From Hymenobacter sp. UV11 (GTDB lineage: Bacteria; Bacteroidota; Bacteroidia; Cytophagales; Hymenobacteraceae), in contig NZ_SRII01000005.1 of assembly GCF_004684095.1 (NCBI RefSeq), forward strand, positions 62,001-126,000: DNA of 64,000 nucleotides, read 5' to 3'. Below, in pieces: positions 26,142 through 35,750 of the stretch. A model generated the notes under the pieces. That model worked only from the letters and a program-made list of their open reading frames with translations, had not been told where the DNA came from and did not search any database. How positions within the stretch are numbered: position 1 is the stretch's first letter; each line of letters starts with the position of its first letter. A program made the translations under genes and the position numbers.

Positions 26142-26921
26142 ATGAAACTCATCCACCAGTTACGCCAGCTATTTACCAACTCGCTACCACCTGTCCCAAA
26201 GCTCACGCTTCCACCGCCTACCCCCTCAACGATTCAAGACACCTTTGCGCAGGAAATCACTTCAGCCCTCCAAAATCACTACCCTAGCCTACTTATCCAA
26301 ACTAGCTACAATCACTTACACATCAACTCATTAAACCTGGAGATTAACTGCCTGGTTGGCGAGCGGAACCAACACCCTCATGCAGTAATATTTGGGCTGG
26401 AAGTTCGCATTTTCAACGAACATTATTTTCCAGGCGGTATCGTCGATTGCTTAGCCGGAATTGGCGAAGATGATGCTACCGCCATTGCCAAAGGTGCGGT
26501 GAATCATGTAGACGGCGTTTTGCTCACTATCATCCAAGCGCTCTCCGCTAGCCATGCTGCCGAGCTTGACTTTGAAGACTCACAAACGGGCAAAAAATGG
26601 CACCCTATTTTAGGCCTCCTGCAAGTGCAGGGAGCATGACAAGCCCGAGTTGAGGAATTGCAGGCAGACTATTTTTTTCAAATATTTCAGCCACTTTTAA
26701 AGTCATTGGTAAAAGACCTGCCTTTTTATTGGCTAAAGATTTATGTAAGCCGAATGCCCAACGGGGATTTTGTGAGCGATTGTCTTTTGAATAACGAGCC
26801 GTGGCCCGCTGGCCTGGAAGTATTGCGCCAAGAATCAGCCAGTTGGGATATGACTGGCGCATTTGCGGGCCAGAAACAGTTTCTCCTACTTCGACGGTGT
26901 GCACCCGTTCCCCTCGTTTAG
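26142..26921 (+). pseudogene. DUF6348-like gene interrupted by an in-frame TGA
   Basis: Starting at the ATG at 26142, the frame runs 165 codons to a TGA at 26637-26639. It then continues without another stop to 26921. The two halves look like one protein: the first contains GGIVDCLAGIGEDDATAIAKG, the second FYWLKIYVSRMPNGDFVSDC and GQKQFLLLRR. I associate this arrangement with the DUF6348 family of about 250 residues, from memory. The change may be TGG to TGA in a pseudogene, or a leaky stop. The region is poorer in GC than its neighbours. Confidence 0.7.
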
Positions 26922-26953
26922 GAACGAACAAACATGAGCGTCAGCGTGGTCCG

Positions 26954-28090
26954 TTACTGCACCGCTACGCTCGCCTCCGGCTTGGCGGCCGTGGTGTGCA
27001 CGGCGAGGCCGTCGGCGATGTCGTCGCTGGCTTTGGCGATAACCTGGTCGGTGGGCTGCAGGTCGGCGCCGGTCACTTCGATTTCGTTGCCGGCAACGGC
27101 GCCGGCCTGCACGGGCACGCGGTGGGTTTTGCCGGCGCGCACGGCCACTACGTAGCTGTCTTCCATGCTCACCACGAGGGCCGTTTTGGGCACGAAGAGC
27201 GACTTTTCGTCGCGGTGCACCGGCAGCTCCACGCTGGCGTACATGCCGGGCGCCAGCTTGAGGCCGGGGTTTTTGACCTCGATTTCAACCATCTCGCCGC
27301 GCACGGCCCGCTCCACGTTGTGCGACACGCGGTTGATTTTACCCGCGAACTGCTGGCCCGGAAACGCGTTGACCGTGAACGTAATGGGCGCATTCTCGTG
27401 CAGCTGGCCGGCGTAGGCCTCGGGCACCACCACCTGCAGGCGCAGCAGGTCCACTTCCTTGAGCTTGATAATAGGCTGGGCATCCTTTTCGGCGGGGCCC
27501 ACGAGCGCGCCGGGGCTCAGCAGGCGCTCGGTCACGATGCCGTCGAAAGGCGCGGTGAGGGTGAGGTAGCTAGCCATCTGGCGCGAGCCGGTGGCCAGCT
27601 GGTACTTGCCGAGCAGCGCGATGCTGTCGGCCTGCACGTTGGCGTGGGCCAGGTCCAGCTCCTGCGGGGCCACGGCGCCGGCGGTGCGGGCCGTCTGCCG
27701 CAGGCGCTTGTAGGTTAGCTGGCTGATTTTCAGCTTGCCCCTGGCGGCCTGCACCTCGGCCTGGGCGCGGCTGAGGTCGGCGGCCATCTCGGGGGCTTCC
27801 ATGCGGGCCAGCACCTGGCCCTTGCGCACGCGGTCGCCCACATCGGCCGAAATGCTTTTCACAAAGCCCGTCACCTTGGCGTAGAGCGCCACCTCGAAGT
27901 GGGGTAGCAGCTCGCCGGGCAGCCGCAACTCCTGGCGGCTGGTGTGCCGCGCCACCTGGGTGGTGGCGTAGGTGGGCTCGGTGGGGGTAGCGGCCTCGGT
28001 GGCCTGGGCCGAGTCGGCTTTAGCTTTATTAGATGAGCAGGCGGAGAGGCTGGCGGCGAAGGCGGCGAGGAGGAGGTAGCGGGTTGTCAT
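26954..28090 (-). CDS. RND efflux periplasmic adaptor (HlyD/MFP family)
   Basis: 378 residues, lipoprotein (AAFAASLSACSS, Cys near 18). It has the biotinyl-lipoyl-like domain around LYAKVTGFVKSISADVGDRVRKGQVLARM, an alpha-hairpin (about 105-165), and beta-barrel and membrane-proximal domains. It bridges the RND pump and a TolC channel. It is the last gene of a tolC-tolC-pump-adaptor unit on the minus strand and is separated from the pump gene by a palindromic element. Confidence 0.92.
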   Translation of the reverse strand: MTTRYLLLAAFAASLSACSSNKAKADSAQATEAATPTEPTYATTQVARHTSRQELRLPGELLPHFEVALYAKVTGFVKSISADVGDRVRKGQVLARMEAPEMAADLSRAQAEVQAARGKLKISQLTYKRLRQTARTAGAVAPQELDLAHANVQADSIALLGKYQLATGSRQMASYLTLTAPFDGIVTERLLSPGALVGPAEKDAQPIIKLKEVDLLRLQVVVPEAYAGQLHENAPITFTVNAFPGQQFAGKINRVSHNVERAVRGEMVEIEVKNPGLKLAPGMYASVELPVHRDEKSLFVPKTALVVSMEDSYVVAVRAGKTHRVPVQAGAVAGNEIEVTGADLQPTDQVIAKASDDIADGLAVHTTAAKPEASVAVQ

Positions 28091-28135
28091 TATGGAAGAA
28101 ATTTTATATGCAAAAGATTAATCGTTCTGGCATTC

Positions 28136-28282
28136 GCCTCACCCCCTGACCCCCTCTCCGAAAAGGAGAGGGGACACCGGACGATTAAGTTAAAAGCGAA
28201 GATTTAGCAGGCAAGACTTAGCCATTTAACTGACGACTGGCTCCCCCTCTCCTTTTCGGAGAGGGGGCCGGGGGGTGAGGCG
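28136..28282. repeat. Palindromic element, family U (copy 1)
   Basis: Arms begin CGCCTCACCCCCTGACCCCC and end with GGGTGAGGCG, with inner CTCTCCGAAAAGGAGAG and CTCTCCTTTTCGGAGAG. It lies between the pump and adaptor genes. Confidence 0.85.
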
Positions 28283-28299
28283 CTCGTTGAACGCGCCAC

Positions 28300-31200
28300 C
28301 TACGCCACCTTCTTCAGCGTCACTTCCGGCGCGTCGTACACCAGGCTGTCGGTGTCATCGGGGTTCAGCGATACCGAATCGACGGACGACTTGCGCATCA
28401 CCAGCGCGAAAACAAGGGGTAGGATGAGCAGCGCCGCGATGGCTGAGAAAAACAGGCCGCCGATAACGGCCCGGCCCAGCGGGGCCGACTGGTCGCCGGT
28501 TTCGCCCAGGCCCGAGGCCATTGGTAGCATGCCGGCAATCATGGCGATGGAGGTCATCAGGATGGGGCGCAGGCGCATGCCGCCGGCCGTGACGGCCGCC
28601 CGCGCCGAGTCGCGGTACTGCAGGCGCAGGGTTTCGGAGTTGGTAATCATCAGGATGGCGTTGGCTACCGACACGCCCACCGACATGATAATGCCCATGT
28701 AGGACTGCAGATTCAGGGTTGAGCCCGTGAGCCAGAGCAGGCCCAGCGAGCCGGCCAGCACCGCCGGAATGGTGGAAAGCACCACCACCGAAATGCGGAA
28801 CGACTGAAAGTTGGCGGTGAGCACCAGGAAGATAACCACGATGGCCAGGCCCAGGCCGGTCTGGAGGCTGCTCAGGGTTTCGGTCAGCAGCTGGGCCTGG
28901 CCCTGTAGCTCCACGGTGGTGCCGGCGGGCGGCGCGCCCAGGCTGTCGAGGAGCTTTTGCACCTCGCGCGAGGCCGTGCCCAGGTCCTTGCCCGACACGT
29001 TGGCCGACACCGTGACCAGGCGGCGCGGGCCGCTGCGGTCGTACTCGCCGGCAATGGTTTCGCGCGTCACCGTGGCCACATCGCCCAGCGTGGGGCGCTG
29101 CTGGCCGCGCACCAGGGGTAGGGTTTCGAGGTCGGCAATGGAGGCCATGTCGTACTCCGGCAGCTGCACCTGCACCTGGTAGGCGTAGCCCGATTTCTTA
29201 TCGAGCCATAAGTTCTTGGCCGTGAAGCGGCTGGATGACGTAGCCGCCACCAGCGACTTCGACACGTCTTCGGCAGTGAGGCCAAACTGGGCGGCCTTCT
29301 GGCGGTCGATGTTGATGTGGAGGGCCGGGTAGTCGAGCGGCTGCTTGATGCGCAGGTCGCGCAGGTAGGGCACGCTTTTCATCTTGGCCAACAGCTTGTC
29401 GGCGAAGGCTTTGCCGTCGCCCAGGCTCTTACCCCCTACCTGTACCTCAATGGGCGTGCTGGCGCCCTGGCTCATGATTTTCTCGGTCAGCTCAATAGGC
29501 TCGAAGCTCAGGCTTTCGCCCGGAATCGCCTTGGTCACGGCCGCCCGCAGCCGGTCCTTGAAGTCGTCCATATTCACCTTCAGGTCCTCATTCAGCGCCA
29601 CTTGCAGGGTAGCTTCGTGCGGGCCGGCGTTGAAGACGTACAAATTGCTGGTGCCGTAGCTGCTGGGCGTGAGGCCCACGAAAGCGGAAGAAATCTCCAC
29701 GTTCTGGTGGCCCACCAGCTTGTCGATAATGGCCAGCACCTGCCGCACGCGCTCCTCGGTGCGCTCGATGCGCAGGCCGGTGGGCCCCACCAGGCGCACC
29801 TGAAACTGGTGCACGTTGCTGTGGGGCAGCATGTCCTGGCCGATATTCACGAACAGCAACCCGGCCAGGCCGAAGGTCACGAGCAGGTAGCCGCCCACCA
29901 CCCAGCCGCGGTACGGCATCAAGCGGCGCAAAATGGACTGGTAGGTGAGCTTCAGCTTGACGAAGCCCGAGATGCGCTCGCGCGGCTTTTTAAGGTGCTG
30001 CTGCTGCTGGCGGTGCTCAAACTGCAGGTGGCGGTCCACCTCCTGCAGCTCGCGCTGGTCCAGCACTTCGGCGGCGTGGTAGTGCTCGCCGCCGTGGTTT
30101 TTCATCCACCAGTTGGCGAGCACCGGCACCAGCGTGAGGGCCATCAAAAAGGCCACTATCATGGCGAAGCCGATGGCCAGCGACAGGGGTAGGAACATGG
30201 CCTTCGGAATGCCTGTCATCAGGAACGAGGGCGCGAACACGGCCAGGATACAAATCAGAATCAGGAATTCGGGAAAGGCCACTTCCAGGCAGCCGTCGAG
30301 GATAGCGCGGGCCTTAGTTTTGCCCATTTCGAGGTGCTGGTGAATGTTCTCAATCGTGACCGTAGCCTCGTCTACCAGAATACCGATAGCCAGCGCCAGA
30401 CCGCTCAGCGTCATGATATTGATAGTGCTACCCGTCATATTAAGCAGCATGACCGAGGCCAGAATCGCCACCGGAATGGTGAGCACCACGATGAGCGACG
30501 AGCGCCAGTCGCGCAGAAACAGCAGCACCACCAGGCCTGTGAGGATGGCGCCAATCAGGCCCTCGCTCACCAGCCCGCTCACGGCGTTCGACACGTACAC
30601 CGACTGGTCGAACTCGTAGCTCAGGCGCACGTCGGGGGGTAGGAGGCTCTGCATTTCGGGCAGCTTGGCCTTCAGCGCTTTTACCACCGACATAGTCGAG
30701 GCATCGCCGGCCTTGGTGACGGGAATGTACACCGCCCGCTTGCCGTTCACGAGGGCGTAGCCTACGGTTTGGTCGGCGGCGTCGCTCACCGTGGCCAGGT
30801 CGTTTACGAGCACCGTGGGGCCGGCCCCGAGGCGCAGCGGAATCTGGCCGAAATCAGCCACCTTATCTACCGTCGAGTTGTTGGGGGCCAGGTAGGCAAT
30901 GTCGCCCGAGCGCACCACGCCGGCCGGCGAAATCTGGTTTTCCTTCACAATGGCCTGCACAATCTGGTCGGGCGTGAAGCCGTAGCTCTGCATTTTGGCC
31001 GGGTCCACTTTGATGACCACCGTGCGCTCGTTGCCCCCAAACGGCGGCGGCGACGACGCGCCCGGAATCTGGGCCAGCAGCGGCCGAATCTTGGTAGAAG
31101 CTAAATCCTGAATCTCGCTCAACGAGCGCGAGGCGCTGCTAAACACAAGCTGGCCCACCGGCAGCGTGGAGGCGTCGAAGCGCACCACCACCGGCGGCTG

Positions 31201-31572
31201 CGACCCCGGCGGCAGGTACGACTGCACCCGCGTGACCTGGTTGGCTACCTCGCCGGCCGCCTGGGCCATGTTGGTATCTTCGTAGAAAGAACACTTCACC
31301 AGGGTCAGCCCCTGCACGTTCTTCACCTCTACGTTCTTAATGCCAGACACATACAGCATCTGATTCTGGTAGCGCGTGGCCATGAAGCCCTCCATCTGCG
31401 AGGGCAGCATGCCGCCGTAGCTCTGCGCGATGTAGATGGTGGGCGCGTTGAGCTTGGGGAAGATATCGACCGGAATGCTCAGCACGGCCATCAGCGAGAA
31501 TACCAGCAGCCCGAGCACGGCCACCACCAGCGTAACGGGCCGGGTAAGGGCCGCGGCGATTAGTTTATTCAT
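28300..31572 (-). CDS. RND efflux permease (HAE1/AcrB-like)
   Basis: 1090 residues, with 12 predicted membrane helices in the standard two-fold RND layout and two large periplasmic loops. In helix 4, LAIGILVDEATVTIENIHQH carries one acidic residue at the proton-relay site followed by Glu, where classic AcrB has Asp-Asp. The start ATG gives MNKLIAAALTRPVTLVVAVLG. It should export drugs or other amphiphiles with the adaptor and a TolC. Palindromic elements flank it on both sides. Confidence 0.93.
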   Translation of the reverse strand: MNKLIAAALTRPVTLVVAVLGLLVFSLMAVLSIPVDIFPKLNAPTIYIAQSYGGMLPSQMEGFMATRYQNQMLYVSGIKNVEVKNVQGLTLVKCSFYEDTNMAQAAGEVANQVTRVQSYLPPGSQPPVVVRFDASTLPVGQLVFSSASRSLSEIQDLASTKIRPLLAQIPGASSPPPFGGNERTVVIKVDPAKMQSYGFTPDQIVQAIVKENQISPAGVVRSGDIAYLAPNNSTVDKVADFGQIPLRLGAGPTVLVNDLATVSDAADQTVGYALVNGKRAVYIPVTKAGDASTMSVVKALKAKLPEMQSLLPPDVRLSYEFDQSVYVSNAVSGLVSEGLIGAILTGLVVLLFLRDWRSSLIVVLTIPVAILASVMLLNMTGSTINIMTLSGLALAIGILVDEATVTIENIHQHLEMGKTKARAILDGCLEVAFPEFLILICILAVFAPSFLMTGIPKAMFLPLSLAIGFAMIVAFLMALTLVPVLANWWMKNHGGEHYHAAEVLDQRELQEVDRHLQFEHRQQQQHLKKPRERISGFVKLKLTYQSILRRLMPYRGWVVGGYLLVTFGLAGLLFVNIGQDMLPHSNVHQFQVRLVGPTGLRIERTEERVRQVLAIIDKLVGHQNVEISSAFVGLTPSSYGTSNLYVFNAGPHEATLQVALNEDLKVNMDDFKDRLRAAVTKAIPGESLSFEPIELTEKIMSQGASTPIEVQVGGKSLGDGKAFADKLLAKMKSVPYLRDLRIKQPLDYPALHINIDRQKAAQFGLTAEDVSKSLVAATSSSRFTAKNLWLDKKSGYAYQVQVQLPEYDMASIADLETLPLVRGQQRPTLGDVATVTRETIAGEYDRSGPRRLVTVSANVSGKDLGTASREVQKLLDSLGAPPAGTTVELQGQAQLLTETLSSLQTGLGLAIVVIFLVLTANFQSFRISVVVLSTIPAVLAGSLGLLWLTGSTLNLQSYMGIIMSVGVSVANAILMITNSETLRLQYRDSARAAVTAGGMRLRPILMTSIAMIAGMLPMASGLGETGDQSAPLGRAVIGGLFFSAIAALLILPLVFALVMRKSSVDSVSLNPDDTDSLVYDAPEVTLKKVA

Positions 31573-31583
31573 ATCGTTCTATC

Positions 31584-31731
31584 GTGCGCCTCACCCCCCG
31601 GCCCCCTCTCCGAAAAGGAGAGGGGGAGCCAAGACGGCTTTTGCGATATAGTTAGTAGCTTCTTATTCTAAAAAACTTTTGTTAGGCTCCCCCTCTCCTT
31701 TTTGGAGAGGGGGCCGGGGGGTGAGGCGCAC
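31584..31731. repeat. Palindromic element, family U (copy 2)
   Basis: The same family as the element at 28136: GTGCGCCTCACCCCCCGGCC to its complement. The inner half has CTCTCCGAAAAGGAGAG and CTCTCCTTTTTGGAGAG. It lies between tolC and the pump gene. Confidence 0.85.
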
Positions 31732-31746
31732 CGTTTAACGATGCTC

Positions 31747-33162
31747 CTACCCCCCTACTTTGCTCATAAACACCGCGATATCGCCCGTAGCAGCTGCTTT
31801 TTTCAATAAGCCCTGCCAGGTGCCGGCCACGGCCACGGCGTGGTCTATTTCGGCGCGGTTAAGGATGGTCACGGCCTGGGTCAGCTCCACGGCGTTGGCG
31901 AGGCCGGCCTGATAGCGGGCCAGGCTTTGGCCGTAGGAGGCGCGGGCGGCGGCGAGCTGCTGGTCGGCTGCGGCCACGTTTTCGGTGGCGTAGGCGATGG
32001 TGAGGTCGGCTACCTCGTTTTCACGCTCCAGGCCCAGGCGCTGCTCCTCCAGGTCAAATTGCAGACTATGGCTCAGGAAGTTGGCCTGCTGCGCGCGGTT
32101 GTGCGCCCGAAAGCTATCGGTGAGATTCCAGTAGGTAATGGGGCCCACCATGAAGTCGTAGGCCCGGAATTTCACGCCGTCCCACAGGCCCTTGTGGTAA
32201 ATGAGGCCACCGTCGGCCGCCTTGGCATTATCGATGCCCGAGCCCCGGCTGAAGCCGGCCGCAAACAGCCGGATACCCGGCAGCCACGAGAGCCGGGCCA
32301 GGCGCACGGCATCCTGGCTACGGCGCACCTCGGCCAGCGCCTGGCGCAAAAGGGGGTGCGCGTCGAGCACGCCGCCGGCATTGGGCGTGCCGGCGGGGGT
32401 AGGGAGTTGGTGGTAGAAGCCCGCCGAATCGACGTCGATGCCGGCGGCGGGTAGGCCCGTGAGCTCGGCCAGGCGCAGGCGCTGAGTCTGGGCCTGCTGC
32501 TGCGCCTGGGTCAGCAGCAGCTTGGCGCGGGCCACCTCGGCATCGGCCAACGACGAATCGACGCCCGGCCGCAGGCCCGACGACGCCCGCGCCGCCGTGA
32601 CGCGCCGAAACACCTCGGCCCGGCGCACGTTGGCGGCCTGGCGCTGGGCAATCTCCTCATTCACCAGCACGAGCAGGTAGGCATCGGCCGCCTGCACCTG
32701 CTGCTGAAATACTTCGTTGTCGAGCGCCGCCTGGCGGGTAGCCAGCTCATCCTGGGCTACTTGCACGCCCGCCTTCACCCGACCAAAATTGAAAAACGAC
32801 CAGTCGGTGTACAGCGTGGAGCCGCTGGTCCAGGTCATATCGGACGTGTTGGTGTTCGGCTTAATCGAGCCCACCACCGGGATGGCCGAGCCCTCATTAG
32901 GGTAAAACGTGCCCTGCACCTGGTTGCTGGTCGAGTACAGCGCCTGGGCCTGAAACACAGTTTTGGGCAGATAGTCGTCGCGGCGCTCCTTCACGGCGTA
33001 GCGGGCGGCGTCCAGCTCCGCCTGCCGCCCCTTGATGCTGGGGTAGTGCGCGGCCGTGAGGGCCAGCACCCGCGCCAGGGGCAGCGGCGGCCCGGCCGCG
33101 GGCTGGGCCCGTAGCGCCAGCGGCACGCTTAGGGTAAGAAGGAAGGTTAGAAGCAGTTTCAT
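31747..33162 (-). CDS. TolC family outer-membrane efflux protein (1)
   Basis: 471 residues from the ATG at 33162 (signal peptide MKLLLTFLLTLSVPLALRAQ). It has two repeats of long heptad-rich helices and conserved SGLRPGVDSSLADAEV and NAVELTQAVTILNRAEID. It should form the outer-membrane tunnel of the adjoining RND pump. It resembles the next gene upstream in operon order and is probably a tandem paralogue. Confidence 0.9.
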   Translation of the reverse strand: MKLLLTFLLTLSVPLALRAQPAAGPPLPLARVLALTAAHYPSIKGRQAELDAARYAVKERRDDYLPKTVFQAQALYSTSNQVQGTFYPNEGSAIPVVGSIKPNTNTSDMTWTSGSTLYTDWSFFNFGRVKAGVQVAQDELATRQAALDNEVFQQQVQAADAYLLVLVNEEIAQRQAANVRRAEVFRRVTAARASSGLRPGVDSSLADAEVARAKLLLTQAQQQAQTQRLRLAELTGLPAAGIDVDSAGFYHQLPTPAGTPNAGGVLDAHPLLRQALAEVRRSQDAVRLARLSWLPGIRLFAAGFSRGSGIDNAKAADGGLIYHKGLWDGVKFRAYDFMVGPITYWNLTDSFRAHNRAQQANFLSHSLQFDLEEQRLGLERENEVADLTIAYATENVAAADQQLAAARASYGQSLARYQAGLANAVELTQAVTILNRAEIDHAVAVAGTWQGLLKKAAATGDIAVFMSKVGG

Positions 33163-33210
33163 AGAATTCAGTAATTCTTTTTTTCGTCCAGGACTCACCT
33201 ACAGTCGTTT

Positions 33211-34656
33211 TCACCCTTGCAAAGCAGTTAAAAAATCGGGTAGCCGGCCGGCAGCGGCGGCCTGGTTGAGCAGGCTTTGCCAGCCCTGGTAGCGGGCTTG
33301 CTGGCCGCGCAGCTCGGCGGTTTGCAGCACGTCGAGGGCCTGGTTGAGGTCGGCGGCGTTGGCGAGGCCGTTGTCGTAGCGGGCCAGCAGGGCGGCGTAG
33401 GCGGCGCGGGCGGCTACCGTTTGGGTAGCAGCTTGCTGCTGAAGATGTTGGCTGGTGCGGGCGTCGAGGTCAGCAGTAGCGAAGGCGCGGCGCAGGGCCA
33501 GGGTAGTAGTCTGGGCGTCGTAGCGGCGAGCGCTGGCTATGAGGCGGGTTTCCTGCTCGGCGTGGTGCAGGTGCCAGGCCTCGGTGAAGTCCCAGGTCAG
33601 CACTACCCCCACCAAGCCGTTGAACACGCGCGGCTGCAGGCCAGCCCAGATATTGGTAGTGTACGTCAGGTCATTATACTCGCCCTGCCCGATGCCCGAG
33701 CCGCGCGTCCAGAGGGCCGCGATGCCGCGCAGGCTGGGCCAGCGGGCGCGGTGCAGCACCTCGGCCCCGGCCAGGGTCAGGTCGAGGTCGGCCTGGCGCA
33801 GGCGGGCGGCGGGGTGGGCGGCCAGCAGCAGGCTGTCGGCCACGGGCGCGCCGGGCAGCTGGCCCGGCGCGGCGCGCGCAAAGGCCACGGTATCCACCAC
33901 AAACTCGCTGGCGGGCAGCCCTACCCGCTCGGCCAGGCGCAGGCGCTCGGTTTGGGCGCGCAGCTGGGCCTGCTGGGCACGCAGGTGCACGCGGGCATAG
34001 TCGGCATTGACCAGGGACGAGTCGGCGCCCGGCCGCAGGCCGCTGCGGGTGCGCGCCAGCACCACCTGGCGCAGGGCCGCCAGGCGGCGCGCCTGCCCGG
34101 CCCACACGCGGGCCTCGGCGGCAGCATCGAGCACGGCCACGTAGGCGCTGGCGGTTTCGACCTGCTGCCGGAAAATAGTATTATCGACCACCGCCTGCTG
34201 GCGGTTTTGGGCGCTGTGGGCCACGCCTACGGCGGCGCGGGTTTTGCCAAAGGTGGCGATGGGCCCGTCGGCCAGCAGCGTACCGAAGCTCGACCACGTG
34301 AGCGGGCTGCCATTGGCCTGCTGCTGGTTGGCGCCGTTGGGCCGGTAGCCGCCCTCGATGGCCGGCACCGAGCCGCCATTGGGGAAAAACGCGCCCCGAA
34401 TCTGGTTGCTGGTGGCGTAAAAGGCTTGGGCCTGGGCAATAACCTTGGGCACCGCCGTGAGCCTGGCCTCGGCCGTGCGAAACGTGATGCCCTGCAGCTG
34501 CGCCTGCTGGGCCTTGATAACCGGGTCGCTCGCCTGGTTGAGGGCCAGCGCCTCGGGTAGGGTCAGCACCCGCGCCGGCGCGGTCGGGCCCGTAGCAGTG
34601 GCCCACGCCACCGCCGGCGTTGCCAGCAACCCGAAGAAACGCAGAAAAGGGGCCAT
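33211..34656 (-). CDS. TolC family outer-membrane efflux protein (2)
   Basis: 481 residues, signal peptide ending VAWATA. Shared landmarks with the neighbouring TolC are the TSNQ-G-F-PN-GS-P block and SGLRPG-DSSL. It has the helical-repeat layout (about 45-250 and 255-470). It is the first gene of the efflux unit, 48 bases before the second tolC. It is divergent from ohrR. Confidence 0.9.
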   Translation of the reverse strand: MAPFLRFFGLLATPAVAWATATGPTAPARVLTLPEALALNQASDPVIKAQQAQLQGITFRTAEARLTAVPKVIAQAQAFYATSNQIRGAFFPNGGSVPAIEGGYRPNGANQQQANGSPLTWSSFGTLLADGPIATFGKTRAAVGVAHSAQNRQQAVVDNTIFRQQVETASAYVAVLDAAAEARVWAGQARRLAALRQVVLARTRSGLRPGADSSLVNADYARVHLRAQQAQLRAQTERLRLAERVGLPASEFVVDTVAFARAAPGQLPGAPVADSLLLAAHPAARLRQADLDLTLAGAEVLHRARWPSLRGIAALWTRGSGIGQGEYNDLTYTTNIWAGLQPRVFNGLVGVVLTWDFTEAWHLHHAEQETRLIASARRYDAQTTTLALRRAFATADLDARTSQHLQQQAATQTVAARAAYAALLARYDNGLANAADLNQALDVLQTAELRGQQARYQGWQSLLNQAAAAGRLPDFLTALQG

Positions 34657-34761
34657 ACCAGTGGATTATTCGCCAGGGAATGACCCAAAGGTGCGGCAGA
34701 GGTATTAGTGTGGGATTGGAAGGAAATTAGAAGTTTCTAATGGAAGAGTTGTTAAAAAATA

Positions 34762-34775
34762 AATTGCGCACAATT
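34762..34775. promoter_or_regulatory. Possible MarR/OhrR operator
   Basis: AATTG-CGCA-CAATT is a perfect inverted repeat in an A/T-rich stretch 41 bases before the ohrR start and between it and the divergent efflux unit. MarR-family proteins bind such AT-rich inverted repeats. The link to OhrR is inference. Confidence 0.5.
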
Positions 34776-34815
34776 AAACATTATACAACCGAATCCCGTT
34801 TACTACCCGAACACC

Positions 34816-35268
34816 ATGGCAAACTCCCCTACCCCCCCTGCGCCGGACGACCTGCTGAAGCTGGGCAACCAGCTTTGCTTTCCCTTCTATGCCGTGTCGC
34901 GGCAGCTCACCAAGGCCTACCAGCCCTACTTGCAAGCACTGGGCCTCACCTATCCGCAGTACCTGGTGCTGCTGCTGCTCTGGGAGCACGAGCGGCTGAC
35001 AGTGAAGGAGTTGGGCGAGCGGCTACTGCTCGACTCGGGCACGCTCACGCCGCTGCTCAAGCGCATGGAGCAGCAGCAGTGGCTGAGCCGCCGCCGCGAC
35101 CCGCGCGACGAGCGCTCGGTCGTTATCAGCCTGCTGCCGGGGGGTAGGGCGCTCGAAGCGCAGGCCTGCCACATTCCGGCCCAGATGCTGGCCAAGGTGG
35201 GCCTCACGCTCACCGAGCTGGATGCCCTGCGCACGCAGCTTACGCATATTCTTACCCGCCTGACTTAA
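34816..35268 (+). CDS. ohrR: OhrR-like MarR family organic peroxide sensor
   Basis: 150 residues, a winged-helix MarR repressor. LGNQLCFPFYAVSRQLTKAY carries a Cys at 21 in the place of the redox-active Cys of OhrR, followed by the conserved tyrosine region. The recognition helix region is LLLDSGTLTPLLKRMEQQ and the wing is RRDPRDERSVV. Organic peroxides should oxidise the Cys and release ohr. It directly precedes ohr. Confidence 0.9.
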   Translation: MANSPTPPAPDDLLKLGNQLCFPFYAVSRQLTKAYQPYLQALGLTYPQYLVLLLLWEHERLTVKELGERLLLDSGTLTPLLKRMEQQQWLSRRRDPRDERSVVISLLPGGRALEAQACHIPAQMLAKVGLTLTELDALRTQLTHILTRLT

Positions 35269-35289
35269 ACAGGCTTTTTTAATAACCCG

Positions 35290-35724
35290 ATGAAAATCAA
35301 CAAAGTATTTACCGCGCAGGCCAAGGCCGTGGGTGGCCGCGACGGCCACATCAGCTCCGACAACAACGTGCTCGACCTCACCCTGAGCACGCCCAAGGAG
35401 ATGGGCGGCCCCGGCAAAGCCGGCGCTACCAACCCCGAGCAGCTGTTTGCCGCCGCCTACGCTTCCTGCTTTGAGGGCGCCCTGGGCGTAGCCGCTCGCC
35501 AGGCCCAGGTGAAGCTGGGCACGGTTACCATTGAGGCCTTCATCGGCTTCGGCCAGGCCGAAGATGGTGGCTACGGCATCTCGGCCGACCTGCACATCAA
35601 CCTCCCCGGCTTCGAGCAGGCGCAGGCCGAGAAGCTGGTCGAAGCCGCTCACGGCATCTGCCCCTACTCGCGCGCCACGCGGGGCAACATTGAGGTAAGC
35701 CTCACTACCACGACCAACGCCTAA
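35290..35724 (+). CDS. ohr: Organic hydroperoxide resistance protein
   Basis: 144 residues, the Ohr/OsmC fold. The two catalytic cysteines are C60 (AAAYASCFEGAL) and C124 (HGICPYSRAT); the conserved Arg is in GGRDGH. It is a lipoyl-dependent thiol peroxidase that reduces organic hydroperoxides to alcohols. It follows ohrR by 21 bases, typical for this pair. Confidence 0.95.
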   Translation: MKINKVFTAQAKAVGGRDGHISSDNNVLDLTLSTPKEMGGPGKAGATNPEQLFAAAYASCFEGALGVAARQAQVKLGTVTIEAFIGFGQAEDGGYGISADLHINLPGFEQAQAEKLVEAAHGICPYSRATRGNIEVSLTTTTNA

Positions 35725-35750
35725 AGCCAGGCTACCGGCTTCGGCAACGT

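Noticed and set aside
26637..26639. Selenocysteine at the in-frame TGA
   Set aside because: No SECIS-like hairpin or selenoprotein family fits; nonsense or leaky stop is simpler.
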